Shown: positions 16,187 to 25,587, numbered from the stretch's first letter. The stretch is DNA of 63,793 nt from Oscillospiraceae bacterium (GCA_022791945.1 JAAVZY010000011.1:1-63793); one strand, 5' to 3'. A program made the numbers and translations. The notes: generated by a model from the letters alone, not told the origin.

Positions 16187-16892
16187 GATAATCAAGAACG
16201 GCTACAGCCTGAGCCAGGGTGAGGCGGTCCTGATTCCCTCGGGGCCGGCGCCCCCTCCGGAGCCGGAAGAGACTGCCTTCGCGGAGGCGGATCCGGCTGC
16301 GGAGCAGGCGGCCCTCCTTCAGCAGGAGGTTCTCCGCCGGCAGGCGGAAAGCGAGCGGCTTCTGCTGGAGACGCAGGCCCAATGCGAGGCCCTCCGCCGG
16401 GAGACAGCCATGGAGGCTGTCCGGCTGAAGCAGCAGGCCATGGAGGAAGGCTATGGAGCTGCCCTCCAGGAGAAGCGGGCGGAGATCAGCAGCTGCATCG
16501 CCCGGGTGGAGGCGCTGATGATACAGCTCCAGCAGTCCCTGGACGATTTCCTGGAGCAGTACCGGCAGGACGTGGGGAGGCTCTCCCTGGACATTGCCGG
16601 GAAGGTGCTGGACCGCCGGCTGGAGGAGGACGACTTTCTCCTGCGGGATCTTGTGAGACGGGCGGTTTCTGCCATTAAGAAGGCGGACTGGATCAAGGTG
16701 GAAATCTCCGATCAGCTTCCGGGCCTCATTGAGCAGCTCCGAAAGGAGCTGGATCGGGCGGACAGCCGGGTAGATGTGGAGGGGAGGCCGGTTCCCCGCG
16801 GGCACTGCGTGGTGCAGACCCCGGAGGGAATTGTGGACGCCTCGGTTGCCACCCAGCTGGAAAACCTCCGGGAAACCTTCCATGATATCTAA
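16170..16892 (+). CDS. fliH: Flagellar assembly protein FliH
   Basis: A 240-residue stator-like regulator of the export ATPase FliI. The N-terminus (MKSLPRIIKNGYSLSQGEAV) is followed by a long Glu/Gln/Arg-rich coiled coil (residues about 45-110), then the conserved C-terminal domain (LSLDIAGKVLDRRLEEDDFLL, GHCVVQTPEGIVDASVATQLENL). The frame is open farther upstream inside fliG; the ATG at 16170 is the family start, with GGAGAGG directly upstream. Confidence 0.92.
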   Translation: MKSLPRIIKNGYSLSQGEAVLIPSGPAPPPEPEETAFAEADPAAEQAALLQQEVLRRQAESERLLLETQAQCEALRRETAMEAVRLKQQAMEEGYGAALQEKRAEISSCIARVEALMIQLQQSLDDFLEQYRQDVGRLSLDIAGKVLDRRLEEDDFLLRDLVRRAVSAIKKADWIKVEISDQLPGLIEQLRKELDRADSRVDVEGRPVPRGHCVVQTPEGIVDASVATQLENLRETFHDI

Positions 16893-16960
16893 GAAAAGCG
16901 CAGGCGCATAGTATAAAAGGCGATTGGTGAAGCCGAGAAAGCGGAGAGGGGGCTGCGGAA

Positions 16961-18277
16961 ATGGGCGTTCAGTCACTGGATCTGCGGCCCTACTACCGGG
17001 CTCTGCAGATCGACAGCCTCTACAGCTTCGAGGGCCGGATCAATCAGATTGTGGGCATGACGGTGGAGGCCACCGGCATCACCTGCAACATCGGGGATGT
17101 GTGCAACATCCAGCTGGGGCAGGGCCGGGTCGTCCCGGCGGAGGCCGTGGGCTTCCGGGAGAACAAGGTGCTCCTGATGCCCTATCAGGAGATCGACGGC
17201 ATCGGCTTTGACAGCACGGTGAAGAACACCCGCCAGAAGCTCACCGTCCGGATGAGCGACAGCCTGGTGGGCCGGACGGTGGACGCCCTGGGCTTTCCCA
17301 TTGACGGGGGGCCGCCCATTGAGGGCGGGGTGCCCTACTCCATTGCCGGGGAGCCCTCCAATCCCATGCAGCGGCCGCCCATTAAGGAGCCCATCGAGCT
17401 GGGCGTGCGGGCCATCGACGGCCTGCTCACTATCGGAAAGGGCCAGAGAATGGGCATCTTCGCCGGAAGCGGCGTGGGCAAGAGTACCCTGATGGGGATG
17501 ATTGCCCGGAACGTGAAGGCGGATGTGAACGTAATCGCCCTGGTGGGGGAGCGCGGCCGCGAGGTGGTGGAGTTCATCAACCGGGATCTGGGCCCGGAGG
17601 GCGCGGCCCGGTCGGTGCTGGTGGTTGCCACCTCGGATCAGCCCGCCATGATGAGGAATAAATGTGCTATGACCGCCACCGCCATTGCAGAATATTTTCG
17701 GGATCAGGGCAAGGATGTGCTCCTGATGATGGATTCTCTCACCCGGTTCTGCATGGCCCAGCGAGAAATCGGCCTTTCCATTGGGGAACCTCCGGTCGCC
17801 CGGGGCTACACCCCTTCCATATATACCGCCCTGCCCAAGCTGCTGGAGCGCTCCGGCAACTTCGAGCGGGGCTCCATCACCGGGATCTATACCGTCCTGG
17901 TGGAGGGCGACGACGCCAACGAGCCCATTTCCGACACGGTGCGGGGCATCATTGACGGGCACATCATGCTCTCCCGGAAGGTGGCGCAGAAAAACCACTA
18001 CCCGGCCATTGATATCCTGGCCAGCATCAGCCGTCTCATGTCGGAGATCGCTGCGCCGGAGCACAAGGCTGCGGCAGGCCGGATGCGGAACATGATGTCC
18101 GTTTACCAGGAAAACCAGGATCTGATCTCCATCGGCGCTTACAAGTCCGGCACCAATCCCCGGCTGGACGAGGCCATTGAGCATATGGACGCCATCAACG
18201 GGTTTCTGCAGCAGCCGGTTGACCGGGGCAGCGACTTTGCCCTTACGGTGGAGCAGCTGGGACAGGTGGTGCAGTAA
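16961..18277 (+). CDS. fliI: Flagellum-specific ATPase FliI
   Basis: A 438-residue cytosolic ATPase of the flagellar type III export apparatus, related to F1 beta. Walker A is GSGVGKST (about residues 169-176), Walker B is in DVLLMMDSLTRF, and the family motif RGYTPSIYTALPKLLERSG is present. GGAGAGGGGG precedes the ATG. It acts with FliH and FliJ to deliver and unfold export substrates. Confidence 0.98.
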   Translation: MGVQSLDLRPYYRALQIDSLYSFEGRINQIVGMTVEATGITCNIGDVCNIQLGQGRVVPAEAVGFRENKVLLMPYQEIDGIGFDSTVKNTRQKLTVRMSDSLVGRTVDALGFPIDGGPPIEGGVPYSIAGEPSNPMQRPPIKEPIELGVRAIDGLLTIGKGQRMGIFAGSGVGKSTLMGMIARNVKADVNVIALVGERGREVVEFINRDLGPEGAARSVLVVATSDQPAMMRNKCAMTATAIAEYFRDQGKDVLLMMDSLTRFCMAQREIGLSIGEPPVARGYTPSIYTALPKLLERSGNFERGSITGIYTVLVEGDDANEPISDTVRGIIDGHIMLSRKVAQKNHYPAIDILASISRLMSEIAAPEHKAAAGRMRNMMSVYQENQDLISIGAYKSGTNPRLDEAIEHMDAINGFLQQPVDRGSDFALTVEQLGQVVQ

Positions 18278-18361
18278 GGGCGGGCCTTGGCCGCAGGGCC
18301 GGGGAGCGCTCCGGATATCCGGCTGCGGGGAAGCAGACACCTTCAGAAAGGAGCGGTTGGC

Positions 18362-18808
18362 TTGAAAAAGTTCAGCTTTACTCTGGGGAGGCTCCTGGAC
18401 TATAAGGACCAGGTGCTGGAGACGGAGAAGAACCTTCTCCGCCAGCTGCACCAGAAAAAGTTTGAGATCGACAGCTCCATTGAGGAGCTGGAGCGGATGT
18501 TCGCGGAGACGGACCGGAAGCAGAAGGAAAAGGAAGCCCGGGGCATCTTCGTGGGCCAGATTCGGATGTACGAGTACGAGAAGGACAGCATCCGCAATCA
18601 GCTTAAGCAGCTCCGGATCGAACAGAAGCGGGCGGAGATTGAGGTGGACCGTCAGGTAAAGGTGGTTGTGGCCGCCTCCCAGGAGGTGGCCGGGCTGGAT
18701 AAGCTCAAGGAAAAGCAGCTGGAGGAATACCAGCATCAGGTTGCAAAGGCAGATGAGGATTTCATCTCGGAATATATCTCCGGAAAACTGATCCGGCAGG
18801 CCCAGTAG
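18362..18808 (+). CDS. fliJ: Flagellar export chaperone FliJ
   Basis: A 148-residue, almost wholly helical coiled-coil protein. KKFSFTLGRLLDYKDQVLETEK is the FliJ N-terminal signature; YISGKLIRQ is near the end. The start is TTG at 18362 with AAAGGAG about 9 nt upstream. In-frame codons before it belong to the fliI-fliJ spacer and have no family counterpart. It escorts chaperones and stimulates export at FliI/FlhA. Confidence 0.9.
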   Translation: MKKFSFTLGRLLDYKDQVLETEKNLLRQLHQKKFEIDSSIEELERMFAETDRKQKEKEARGIFVGQIRMYEYEKDSIRNQLKQLRIEQKRAEIEVDRQVKVVVAASQEVAGLDKLKEKQLEEYQHQVAKADEDFISEYISGKLIRQAQ

Positions 18809-18821
18809 GCCGGACGCGCCG

Positions 18822-18871
18822 TGCGGCGTACAGTGTATACTTCCGGCGGGAAGCATACAGTGTACGGCGCA
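18822..18871 (+). other. Long hairpin in the fliJ-fliK gap
   Basis: Arms 18822-18844 and 18849-18871 pair over 23 positions with three mismatches around a GGCG loop (left arm core CGTACAGTGTATACTTCC). No T-run follows. It lies 50 bp upstream of fliK. Confidence 0.65.
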
Positions 18872-18923
18872 TGAGCAATCCTGCACCGTATCTCTATTTT
18901 TGTATCAGGGAGGTGGAATCAAC

Positions 18924-20051
18924 ATGATGAGTGTAAACGCGGCTTCTCCCGCGGAGGGCGGCTACCGTGCCATGATGGGCGGCGAGGCGGCTTCGGCGGG
19001 GCAGGGAGGCGCGGGCGCCTTTGCGGAGCTTTTGCTGACCCTCTTCGGAGGCGGCGAGGAGTCCGGGCTGATGGCCGGCCTTCTGGGCAAGCGGAAGGAG
19101 GATTTTTCCCCGGACGCCATGGCCATGATGGCGGAGCTGCTGGCAGGGAATACCGGCCTGCTTCCAACGGATATGATGGCCCTGCTCACCGGCGAGGGAA
19201 TGGCCGAGACTGCCGGAGCCGGCGGCGCGCTGACCGCTCTGGCGGGACAGGAGCCTGCGGTGCTTCAGCAGCTGCTTTCCGGCCTGGAGACTGTTTCCAA
19301 GAGCAGCCAGACCGGCCAGGAGCTGACCGGACAGCCCGCGGCGGAAGGCGGCTTCCTGGAGGAGCTGAACGCCCTTGCGGTGGAGCAGGCCGGCGGATCC
19401 GGCGGGCAGGAGAGTCTTTCCAATCAGGAGGGGAATCTCTTTGACGGCCAGCTGGAATTCCGGCGCTCTGTAGCGGAGGCTAGGCAGGCCCTGGAGGAGG
19501 AACCCAAGCCCAAGGCGGAGGCCCTGGACATCGACGCCCTTCAGCAGCGGGTCAACGCGGAACGGCCCAACATGACAGCGGCGCTCCGGGAGAAAACCCA
19601 GACCTTCCAGCTGCGGGACAGCGTGGTCAACCAGGTCAAGGAGAACATTCTGAAAAATCTGGGAGACGGGGACAGCGAGTTTACCATCCGCCTGAAGCCG
19701 GAGAGCCTTGGGGAGATCACCATTAAGATGGTCCAGTCCGAGGGCAAAATCTCCATGAGCATCCTCACGGCCAGCACCGAGACTGCAAAGCTTCTGAACC
19801 AGTCGGTAGAGGCGCTGAAAAACGCCCTGCGGCCCTTACAGGCAGAGGTGCGGGAGATCATTCCCCGGCCGGAGCAGGCAGACAGCTCCCAGCAGAGCGG
19901 CTTCTTTGGCAGCGGCTTTGAGAGCTTCCAGCATCAGCAGCACTATACCAGCCAGCAGCCCGCATACTACCCGGAGCATCTCATGACAGAGGAGCCTGAA
20001 ATTCAGGAAGCCCCGGCGGAGGTTCCGGCAGGGCTGAACGCCTACGTCTGA
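18924..20051 (+). CDS. fliK: Flagellar hook-length control protein FliK
   Basis: A 375-residue molecular ruler exported during hook growth. The N-terminal two thirds are low-complexity (Gly/Ala/Glu/Gln-rich), as is usual. The C-terminal Flg_hook domain is clear: FTIRLKPESLGEITIKMVQS followed by LNQSVEALKNALRPLQAEVREI (residues about 255-320). This part switches export specificity by contacting FlhB. GGGAGG lies 10 nt before the ATG at 18924; the next codon is also ATG. Confidence 0.92.
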   Translation: MMSVNAASPAEGGYRAMMGGEAASAGQGGAGAFAELLLTLFGGGEESGLMAGLLGKRKEDFSPDAMAMMAELLAGNTGLLPTDMMALLTGEGMAETAGAGGALTALAGQEPAVLQQLLSGLETVSKSSQTGQELTGQPAAEGGFLEELNALAVEQAGGSGGQESLSNQEGNLFDGQLEFRRSVAEARQALEEEPKPKAEALDIDALQQRVNAERPNMTAALREKTQTFQLRDSVVNQVKENILKNLGDGDSEFTIRLKPESLGEITIKMVQSEGKISMSILTASTETAKLLNQSVEALKNALRPLQAEVREIIPRPEQADSSQQSGFFGSGFESFQHQQHYTSQQPAYYPEHLMTEEPEIQEAPAEVPAGLNAYV

Positions 20052-20083
20052 GCCTGACCTGACAGAGGAAAGGAGCTGAAACA

Positions 20084-20896
20084 ATGGCAGATTTCGACAG
20101 CATCAACAACTATCGGGACACCTATACGGATCCCTATGCAGCCCAGCGGCAGACCAACAAAACCGCCGGACAGAACCTGAACATGGTCATGAGCGGTGAG
20201 CAGACGGTCAGCGTCAACGACTTTCTGAACCTGATGGTCATGCAGATCCGCAACCAGGACTTTCTCAACCCCATGGAGGACATGGACTTTGTCACCCAGC
20301 TGGCCCAGTTCGCTACCATGCAGCAAATGCAGGAGCTGGCCTCCTACTCCAAGTCCAACTACGTGTCCTCCCTGATTGGGCAGACGGTTACCGCCTCTAA
20401 GTTTACGGTCAGCGGCGACACCAACACCCAGACCGGCAAGGTGGAGAAGATCTCCCTGGTGGGAGACGAGTACACCATCACCGTCAACGGGGAAAATTAC
20501 ACCCTGGGCCAGATCATGGAGATTAAGGGCAACACCTCCGATATCGACTTTGACGCCAAGGGCCAAAAGCTCACGGAGGAATCCCTGTCCGATACCTGGG
20601 TGGAAATCGGCATCCCGGCCACCACCACCGATCCGGACATTCGGAAGAACCTGAAGTACAGTGTCTATTATTCCACCGAGGAGCTGGGCACCGACCCGGA
20701 GGAGATCATGGAAAAGGGCACTCTCAACGGGCAGCCGAACCGCCGGTATCTGGATTCTGACATCATCAGCGGTCTGAAGCCCGGAACGGATTACTACATC
20801 AGCGTGGTGATCACCGACAACTCCGGCGCAAAGACAGCCTACCAGCCTTTGAATATCCGCACCACGGGCGCCAAGGCGGAGGAGGCGGAGGTATAG
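20084..20896 (+). CDS. flgD: Flagellar hook scaffold protein FlgD
   Basis: A 270-residue cap protein needed for hook polymerisation. The N-terminal domain VNDFLNLMVMQIRNQDFLNP, then DFVTQLAQFATMQQMQEL, is the FlgD signature. Residues about 100-150 form the small beta domain (IGQTVTASKF). The C-terminal portion (about 170-265) looks like a fibronectin-type domain with YYISVVITDNSGAKT. It is somewhat longer than the Bacillus protein. Confidence 0.96.
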   Translation: MADFDSINNYRDTYTDPYAAQRQTNKTAGQNLNMVMSGEQTVSVNDFLNLMVMQIRNQDFLNPMEDMDFVTQLAQFATMQQMQELASYSKSNYVSSLIGQTVTASKFTVSGDTNTQTGKVEKISLVGDEYTITVNGENYTLGQIMEIKGNTSDIDFDAKGQKLTEESLSDTWVEIGIPATTTDPDIRKNLKYSVYYSTEELGTDPEEIMEKGTLNGQPNRRYLDSDIISGLKPGTDYYISVVITDNSGAKTAYQPLNIRTTGAKAEEAEV

Positions 20897-20921
20897 CTTC
20901 CCAGGGAAGGGGAATCGAATC

Positions 20922-21311
20922 ATGGATGAGCTGACAGTCAAACGGCTGACGCCCCCGGTGCCGCCGGTGACCACCGGAACCCCAGGCGCGGCCCGCAGTC
21001 TGCCCCAGCCGGCAGGAGCGTCCTTCCAGGATATTCTCCGCCAGCGGATCGCGGAAAGCAACCTTTCCTTCTCAAAGCACGCGGTCAATCGGGTGATGGA
21101 GCGCAACATCCAGCTGAACCAAACCAGCATGGAGCGCCTGCACCAGGGCGTCCGCCTGGCAGAGGAGAAGGGCCTTCAGGAGCCTCTGATTCTGGTGGGG
21201 AACACCGCCTTTATCGTAAGCGTGAAGAACAACACGGTGATCACCACAGTGGAGCCGGAGGAGCTGAAAGGCAGCGTATTTACAAACATTGACGGGACAG
21301 TGATTATCTAG
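20922..21311 (+). CDS. Flagellar operon protein (TIGR02530-type)
   Basis: A 129-residue conserved protein found between flgD and flgE in many Clostridia and some Bacilli. Signature: LSFSKHAVNRVMERNIQLN (about residues 48-66), then KGLQEPLILVGNTAFIVSV and TVITTVEPEELKGSVFTNIDGTVII. Function not established; location suggests a hook-assembly role. The N-terminal 35 residues are Pro/Thr-rich. Confidence 0.9.
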   Translation: MDELTVKRLTPPVPPVTTGTPGAARSLPQPAGASFQDILRQRIAESNLSFSKHAVNRVMERNIQLNQTSMERLHQGVRLAEEKGLQEPLILVGNTAFIVSVKNNTVITTVEPEELKGSVFTNIDGTVII

Positions 21312-21421
21312 CTTGGACCTGGCGCTCCGAATGAGCGCCCCGGGGAGCTGCCCGGCCCGGACTGACAGAAGGGCCGGCCCTGTCCTGCCGCAACTCTCGA
21401 ATAAAGGAGATATGTGAAAGC

Positions 21422-23221
21422 ATGGTAAGGTCAATGTATTCCGGCGTAACCGGAATGAAATCCCATCAGACCAGACTGGACGTCATCGGTAACAATATTG
21501 CAAACGTCAATACCTACGGTTTCAAATCCAGCCGCGCCACCTTCCGGGACGTGTATTACCAGAACCTGCGGAACGGCTCCAAGCCCACCGCGATTTCCGG
21601 CGGTACCAATCCCTCCGGCGTGGGCTACGGCGCTACCATCGGCAGCATCGACCTGCTGATGACCGACTCCGCCGTGACCAACACCGGCAACCCCATGGAC
21701 GTGGCCATCAACGGCGACGGCTTTTTCCAGGTGCAGGACGCGGACGGCAATATCTTCTACACCCGCGCCGGTATGCTGGACATTGACTCCGACGGCAACC
21801 TGGTGGATATGAACGGTTACTTCGTGCTGGGCGTGGCCGGCAACCCGGTGGGCCAGAAGCCCTCCAGCAACCGGATCAACGTGCTCAACAGCATGGGCTC
21901 CGTGCCCGCCACCCGGCCCTACCTGGAAACCAGCATGAACGGCGTCAACTATATCTTCCGGGCTGAGAACGCCACCCGTGAGGGCAACGTCAGCCTGAAC
22001 TTCGTGGCTGCTGAGGATATGCCCTACGGTCAGAAAGCTGAGGCGATTGTGGGCACCTCCACCATCCAGATTCGGCTGAATGCCAAAGAGAAGTTTGGCA
22101 GTTTAGCAGAATTGGAAGATGCCATCAATAATGCTATCCGGACTGCAAATAATGGCATTGATCATCCTGCCGGAAGGTTTTCGATTGAAATGGATCCACC
22201 CACTAAATTCCCTGCTGATGGTTTGACCGGTGCGGAAATTTGCGGTACGAATTACGGCTATAAGCTGGGTACGATTCCCACTGAGGGACTTACTGAAGTA
22301 AAGGGTATGGCAGCTAATCCTGATCCTAAAAAACTGTTCGGCGGTTTCACTGTGAAAACTGTTGGCGAAAAATTTACGGGTGCGGGAGTTCCGTTGTTTA
22401 AATTAGAACAAAAGGAGCCCTTTGTGAACGGCTCAAGCACTGCTGCGGAATTTGAACTATCAGTGAAATTTGCCGATAGCGGCAACACCTATACTGCCAC
22501 ATTAACCCAAGAGATGTTGAGCACCTCTGGCAGTGTCGTTATGAGATCTGCTGATGGTGACGAGGCTGATACAATTACAATGACATTCCCCCGTTTGAGT
22601 GCTATTCTGTCTGCGGTGGAACAGAATGCAGATGCAGATGCATATGAAGATACCGATATAATTCCGCCAGGTTATGAGGCAGGGGATGTCGGCCCTAAAT
22701 TGACTAATGGCAGTATTCCTGTGCTGGAGGCCACAGCCCCCGCTCCTCCTGCTGGAGCTGACCAGACCATTGTCGCCACCCCCAGCGCCCCCTCCAATGA
22801 TCTCGGCTTCTCCAGCTCCTCCTTCAAGCTGGCCAACGGCACGGACGGCGGCGCGGTGGAGCTGAAGGATCTCACCGGCATTATCATCGGCGCGGACGGC
22901 ATCATTACCGCCTCCCACGCCATCCTGGGACGGAAGGAGGTCGGGCGGATCGACCTGGCCAACTTCGACAACAACGCCGCCCTTGACCAGTCCGGCAACA
23001 GCTACTATTCCGAGTCTCTCAACTCCGGCGCGCCCGGCGTCTCTCTGGCAGGCACCGACGGCACCGGAACCCTGAAAACCAGCTCGCTGGAAATGTCCAA
23101 CGTGGACCTCTCCCAGGAGTTCGCGGACATGATCACCACCCAGAGAGGCTTCCAGGCCAACTCCCGGATGATCACCGTCTCCGACACCCTGCTGGAGGAG
23201 CTGGTCAATCTCAAGCGCTAA
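21422..23221 (+). CDS. flgE: Flagellar hook protein FlgE with variable centre
   Basis: A 599-residue hook subunit. The N-terminal rod motif MVRSMYSGVTGMKSHQTRLD with VIGNNIANVNTYGFKSSR, and the C-terminal SNVDLSQEFADMITTQRGFQ with VSDTLLEELVNLKR, are the conserved D0 segments. The centre (residues about 219-440, bases about 22079-22740) is not alignable by eye to common FlgE. It is distinctly AT-richer and uses different codons from the flanks, as if exchanged. Exposed D2/D3 domains lie here in FlgE. AAAGGAG lies about 12 nt before the ATG. Confidence 0.96.
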   Translation: MVRSMYSGVTGMKSHQTRLDVIGNNIANVNTYGFKSSRATFRDVYYQNLRNGSKPTAISGGTNPSGVGYGATIGSIDLLMTDSAVTNTGNPMDVAINGDGFFQVQDADGNIFYTRAGMLDIDSDGNLVDMNGYFVLGVAGNPVGQKPSSNRINVLNSMGSVPATRPYLETSMNGVNYIFRAENATREGNVSLNFVAAEDMPYGQKAEAIVGTSTIQIRLNAKEKFGSLAELEDAINNAIRTANNGIDHPAGRFSIEMDPPTKFPADGLTGAEICGTNYGYKLGTIPTEGLTEVKGMAANPDPKKLFGGFTVKTVGEKFTGAGVPLFKLEQKEPFVNGSSTAAEFELSVKFADSGNTYTATLTQEMLSTSGSVVMRSADGDEADTITMTFPRLSAILSAVEQNADADAYEDTDIIPPGYEAGDVGPKLTNGSIPVLEATAPAPPAGADQTIVATPSAPSNDLGFSSSSFKLANGTDGGAVELKDLTGIIIGADGIITASHAILGRKEVGRIDLANFDNNAALDQSGNSYYSESLNSGAPGVSLAGTDGTGTLKTSSLEMSNVDLSQEFADMITTQRGFQANSRMITVSDTLLEELVNLKR

Positions 23222-23231
23222 ACCCGCATCC

Positions 23232-23370
23232 GGGCTTTCCGGGGTTCGCCCCCCGGAAAGCCCCTGCGGGCTGTGCTGATAACGGCTGAAAGCCGCTGTT
23301 ATAGGCAAGGGGAAGCCCGCACCGCTCTTCCCCGATGTCCGGCCGGTGTGGCCTTCCCTTTGCCTATAAC
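23232..23370 (+). other. Two hairpins between flgE and swrD
   Basis: Hairpin 1: perfect 13-bp stem GGGCTTTCCGGGG (23232-23244) with 23251-23263, loop TTCGCC. Hairpin 2: 18-bp arms GTTATAGGCAAGGGGAAG (23298-23315) and 23353-23370, one G-T pair, with a 37-nt loop. The second ends 20 bp before swrD. No T-runs. Stability element or attenuator is inference. Confidence 0.7.
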
Positions 23371-23390
23371 GCAGATTTGGAGGTATAAAT

Positions 23391-23612
23391 ATGATAACAC
23401 TCACCAAGCTCAACGGCGTGACCTTCGTGCTCAACTGCGAACAGGTGGAGCATATGTCCGCCAATCCGGACACCACGATCTATCTGACGACCGGAAACTT
23501 TTACGTTGTGCGTGAAAGCCTTGACGAAGTGGTCCGCAAGGTGATCGAATACCGGCAGGAGATTTTCCGCCATCTGCTGGACCCAAAGACGCTCACTTCC
23601 GATGAAGCCTGA
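23391..23612 (+). CDS. swrD: SwrD / FlbD family flagellar protein
   Basis: A 73-residue protein. ITLTKLNGVTFVLNCEQVEHM at the start and TTGNFYVVRESLDEVVRKVIEY after it are the FlbD/SwrD family pattern. In Bacillus subtilis SwrD raises motor torque; here it stands immediately before motA-motB, which agrees with a stator role. TTGGAGG lies 7 nt before the ATG. Confidence 0.93.
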   Translation: MITLTKLNGVTFVLNCEQVEHMSANPDTTIYLTTGNFYVVRESLDEVVRKVIEYRQEIFRHLLDPKTLTSDEA

Positions 23613-23652
23613 TTGCGGCCTGAAGGCTGCCGGAAAGGAATGATAGTTACAA

Positions 23653-24555
23653 ATGGCAAAGGAAGGTAAGGCAAAAGGCGGCGTCAAGAAAAGCCTTGAC
23701 GTAAACAGCATTGTAGGCTGGGTGCTGGCCATTGTGTGTATGGCGGTCGGCATCGTGCTGACCACCGACCACTCCTCGGGCGTGAACGTAGTCACCAAGT
23801 TCGAGGCCGACCCCATGGCAATGCTTCTGAACTTCTGGGATCCTCCCTCCCTGTTTATCGTGGTGGGCGGCACCCTGGCGGGTCTGGCGCTCTCCTATCC
23901 TCTGAAGTTTTTCGCAGCCATGCCCAAGCATCTGATGATCACATTCATGCCCTCCAAGTACGACCCCATGGACACCATCCAGCAGGTGGTCGAGTTTGCC
24001 AAGGAGGCCCGGATCAACGGCCTTCTGGCCCTGGAGGATAAGCTCTCCAACACCAGCAACACCTTCCTCAGGGACAGCCTGATGATGGTGGTTGACTCTG
24101 TGGAGCCTGAAAAGGTTAAGCAGCACCTGGAAACCGAGCTGAACTATCTGGACGAACGCCACAGCCAGGCGGCCGGCTTTTACAGCACCGGCTCCGCCCT
24201 GGGCCCCGCCTTCGGCATGATCGGCACCCTGATCGGTCTGATCAAGCTGATGAGCCAGCTGGACGATCCCTCCATGCTGGCGGCGGGCATGTCCGTGGCG
24301 TTGGTTACCACCATGTACGGCTCCATGCTTTCCAACATCGTATTCTCCCCCATCGCGACAAAGCTGAAAACCCGCCACAATGAGGAATACCTCTGCAAGA
24401 GCCTGATTGCCGAGGGTGTGCAGGCCATCCAGGCCGGCGACAACCCCAAGTTCATTGAGGAAAAGCTCATTCAGATGATCCCCAGCAGCATGGCCGCCAA
24501 GGGCAAGAAGGGCAAGAAGGGCCAGGAGAGCAGCGGAGAGGGCGAAGCCGCCTAG
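23653..24555 (+). CDS. motA: Flagellar motor stator protein MotA
   Basis: A 300-residue membrane protein of the ion-driven stator. Membrane segments are near residues 19-38, 57-77, 175-200 and 210-230; the cytoplasmic loop between the second and third carries the charged residues that touch FliG. The motif ALGPAFGMIGTLIGLI with VALVTTMYGSMLSNI is typical of MotA/PomA. An unusual C-terminal tail rich in Gly-Lys repeats (KGKKGKKGQ) follows. It pairs with motB, 42 bp downstream. Confidence 0.95.
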   Translation: MAKEGKAKGGVKKSLDVNSIVGWVLAIVCMAVGIVLTTDHSSGVNVVTKFEADPMAMLLNFWDPPSLFIVVGGTLAGLALSYPLKFFAAMPKHLMITFMPSKYDPMDTIQQVVEFAKEARINGLLALEDKLSNTSNTFLRDSLMMVVDSVEPEKVKQHLETELNYLDERHSQAAGFYSTGSALGPAFGMIGTLIGLIKLMSQLDDPSMLAAGMSVALVTTMYGSMLSNIVFSPIATKLKTRHNEEYLCKSLIAEGVQAIQAGDNPKFIEEKLIQMIPSSMAAKGKKGKKGQESSGEGEAA

Positions 24556-24597
24556 CATCCCCAGGGGGGCCTTTCCCCCAGAAAGGAAGTACCATAC

Positions 24598-25587
24598 ATG
24601 GCAAGAAAACGGCAGGAAGAGAGCGGCGGCGAGGGTTCCTGGCTGAACACCTACGCAGACATGATTACGCTGGTTCTGACCTTCTTTGTCGCCTTGTTCA
24701 GTATGTCCACCCTGAGCCAGGAGGTCGTCGATCAGATGGCGGAGGGCCAGAACGCCGGGCGCGGAGAGCAGCAGAGCTCCGTCCCAACTGAAAGCGAGAT
24801 CCAGGAGGACCTGATGAACATGGACCTGGAGAACGTGGAGATTGAGGACATGAGCGATTTGGCCAAGGTCATCCAGGCCTACATAGAGCAGAACGGTCTG
24901 ACCAGCTCTCTCCAGGTTTCGGAAGGGCCGGGGGCGGTTTACATCCGGATCAACAGCGACGTGTTTTTCAACCCCGACAGCTACCACCTTCGCCAGGAAA
25001 ATGTGGAGACACTGAAATTTCTGGGCGAATGCTTCAAGCAGGTGGAGGAGCAGCTGCTGATGATCAACCTTTACGGCCACACCGCCTCGGTGCAGGCCAA
25101 CGACTACCCGGTCAGCGCCCTGATGCTTTCAGCGGAGCGCGCCGCCAACGTGGCCATCTACTTTGAGGAGGAGAGCAAGATCAGCAGCGCCCTCCTGACC
25201 CCCATCGGCCAGGGCAACAGCTACCCCATTGCCGACAATGCCACGGCGGAGGGGCGGCGGCAGAACCGCCGGGTAGAGATCGCGGTGATCAGCAACAAGG
25301 CGACGATTATGGATACAGAAGACGTTCTGCGGCTTCTGAGGGGTGCCTTTGACGAGAGCGTCTATCCCAAGGAGGGCGGCGTCAAGGATCTCCTGACAGA
25401 CGACTATATGGATACGGGCGCAGGTCAGACGTCCCCGGAGCCGGAACCCGTTCCGGAACCCGATGGCGCTCCGGAGCCGGAAACCGTTCCGGAACCCGAT
25501 GGCGCTCCGGAGCCGGGAACCGCTTCGGAGCCCAAGGCACCCGCGGAGACCGCTCCGGAGGGAACGCCGGAAGGGGCAACAGAATAG
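24598..25587 (+). CDS. motB: Flagellar motor stator protein MotB
   Basis: A 329-residue stator subunit. The single membrane segment WLNTYADMITLVLTFFVALF carries the ion-conducting Asp21. An OmpA-like peptidoglycan-binding domain spans about residues 135-235 (INLYGHTASVQ, LSAERAANVAIYF, GRRQNRRVEIAVI). The last 55 residues are an imperfect repeat of Pro-Glu-Pro type (unit EPDGAPEPE), probably a flexible or wall-spanning tail not needed in classical MotB. Confidence 0.95.
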   Translation: MARKRQEESGGEGSWLNTYADMITLVLTFFVALFSMSTLSQEVVDQMAEGQNAGRGEQQSSVPTESEIQEDLMNMDLENVEIEDMSDLAKVIQAYIEQNGLTSSLQVSEGPGAVYIRINSDVFFNPDSYHLRQENVETLKFLGECFKQVEEQLLMINLYGHTASVQANDYPVSALMLSAERAANVAIYFEEESKISSALLTPIGQGNSYPIADNATAEGRRQNRRVEIAVISNKATIMDTEDVLRLLRGAFDESVYPKEGGVKDLLTDDYMDTGAGQTSPEPEPVPEPDGAPEPETVPEPDGAPEPGTASEPKAPAETAPEGTPEGATE

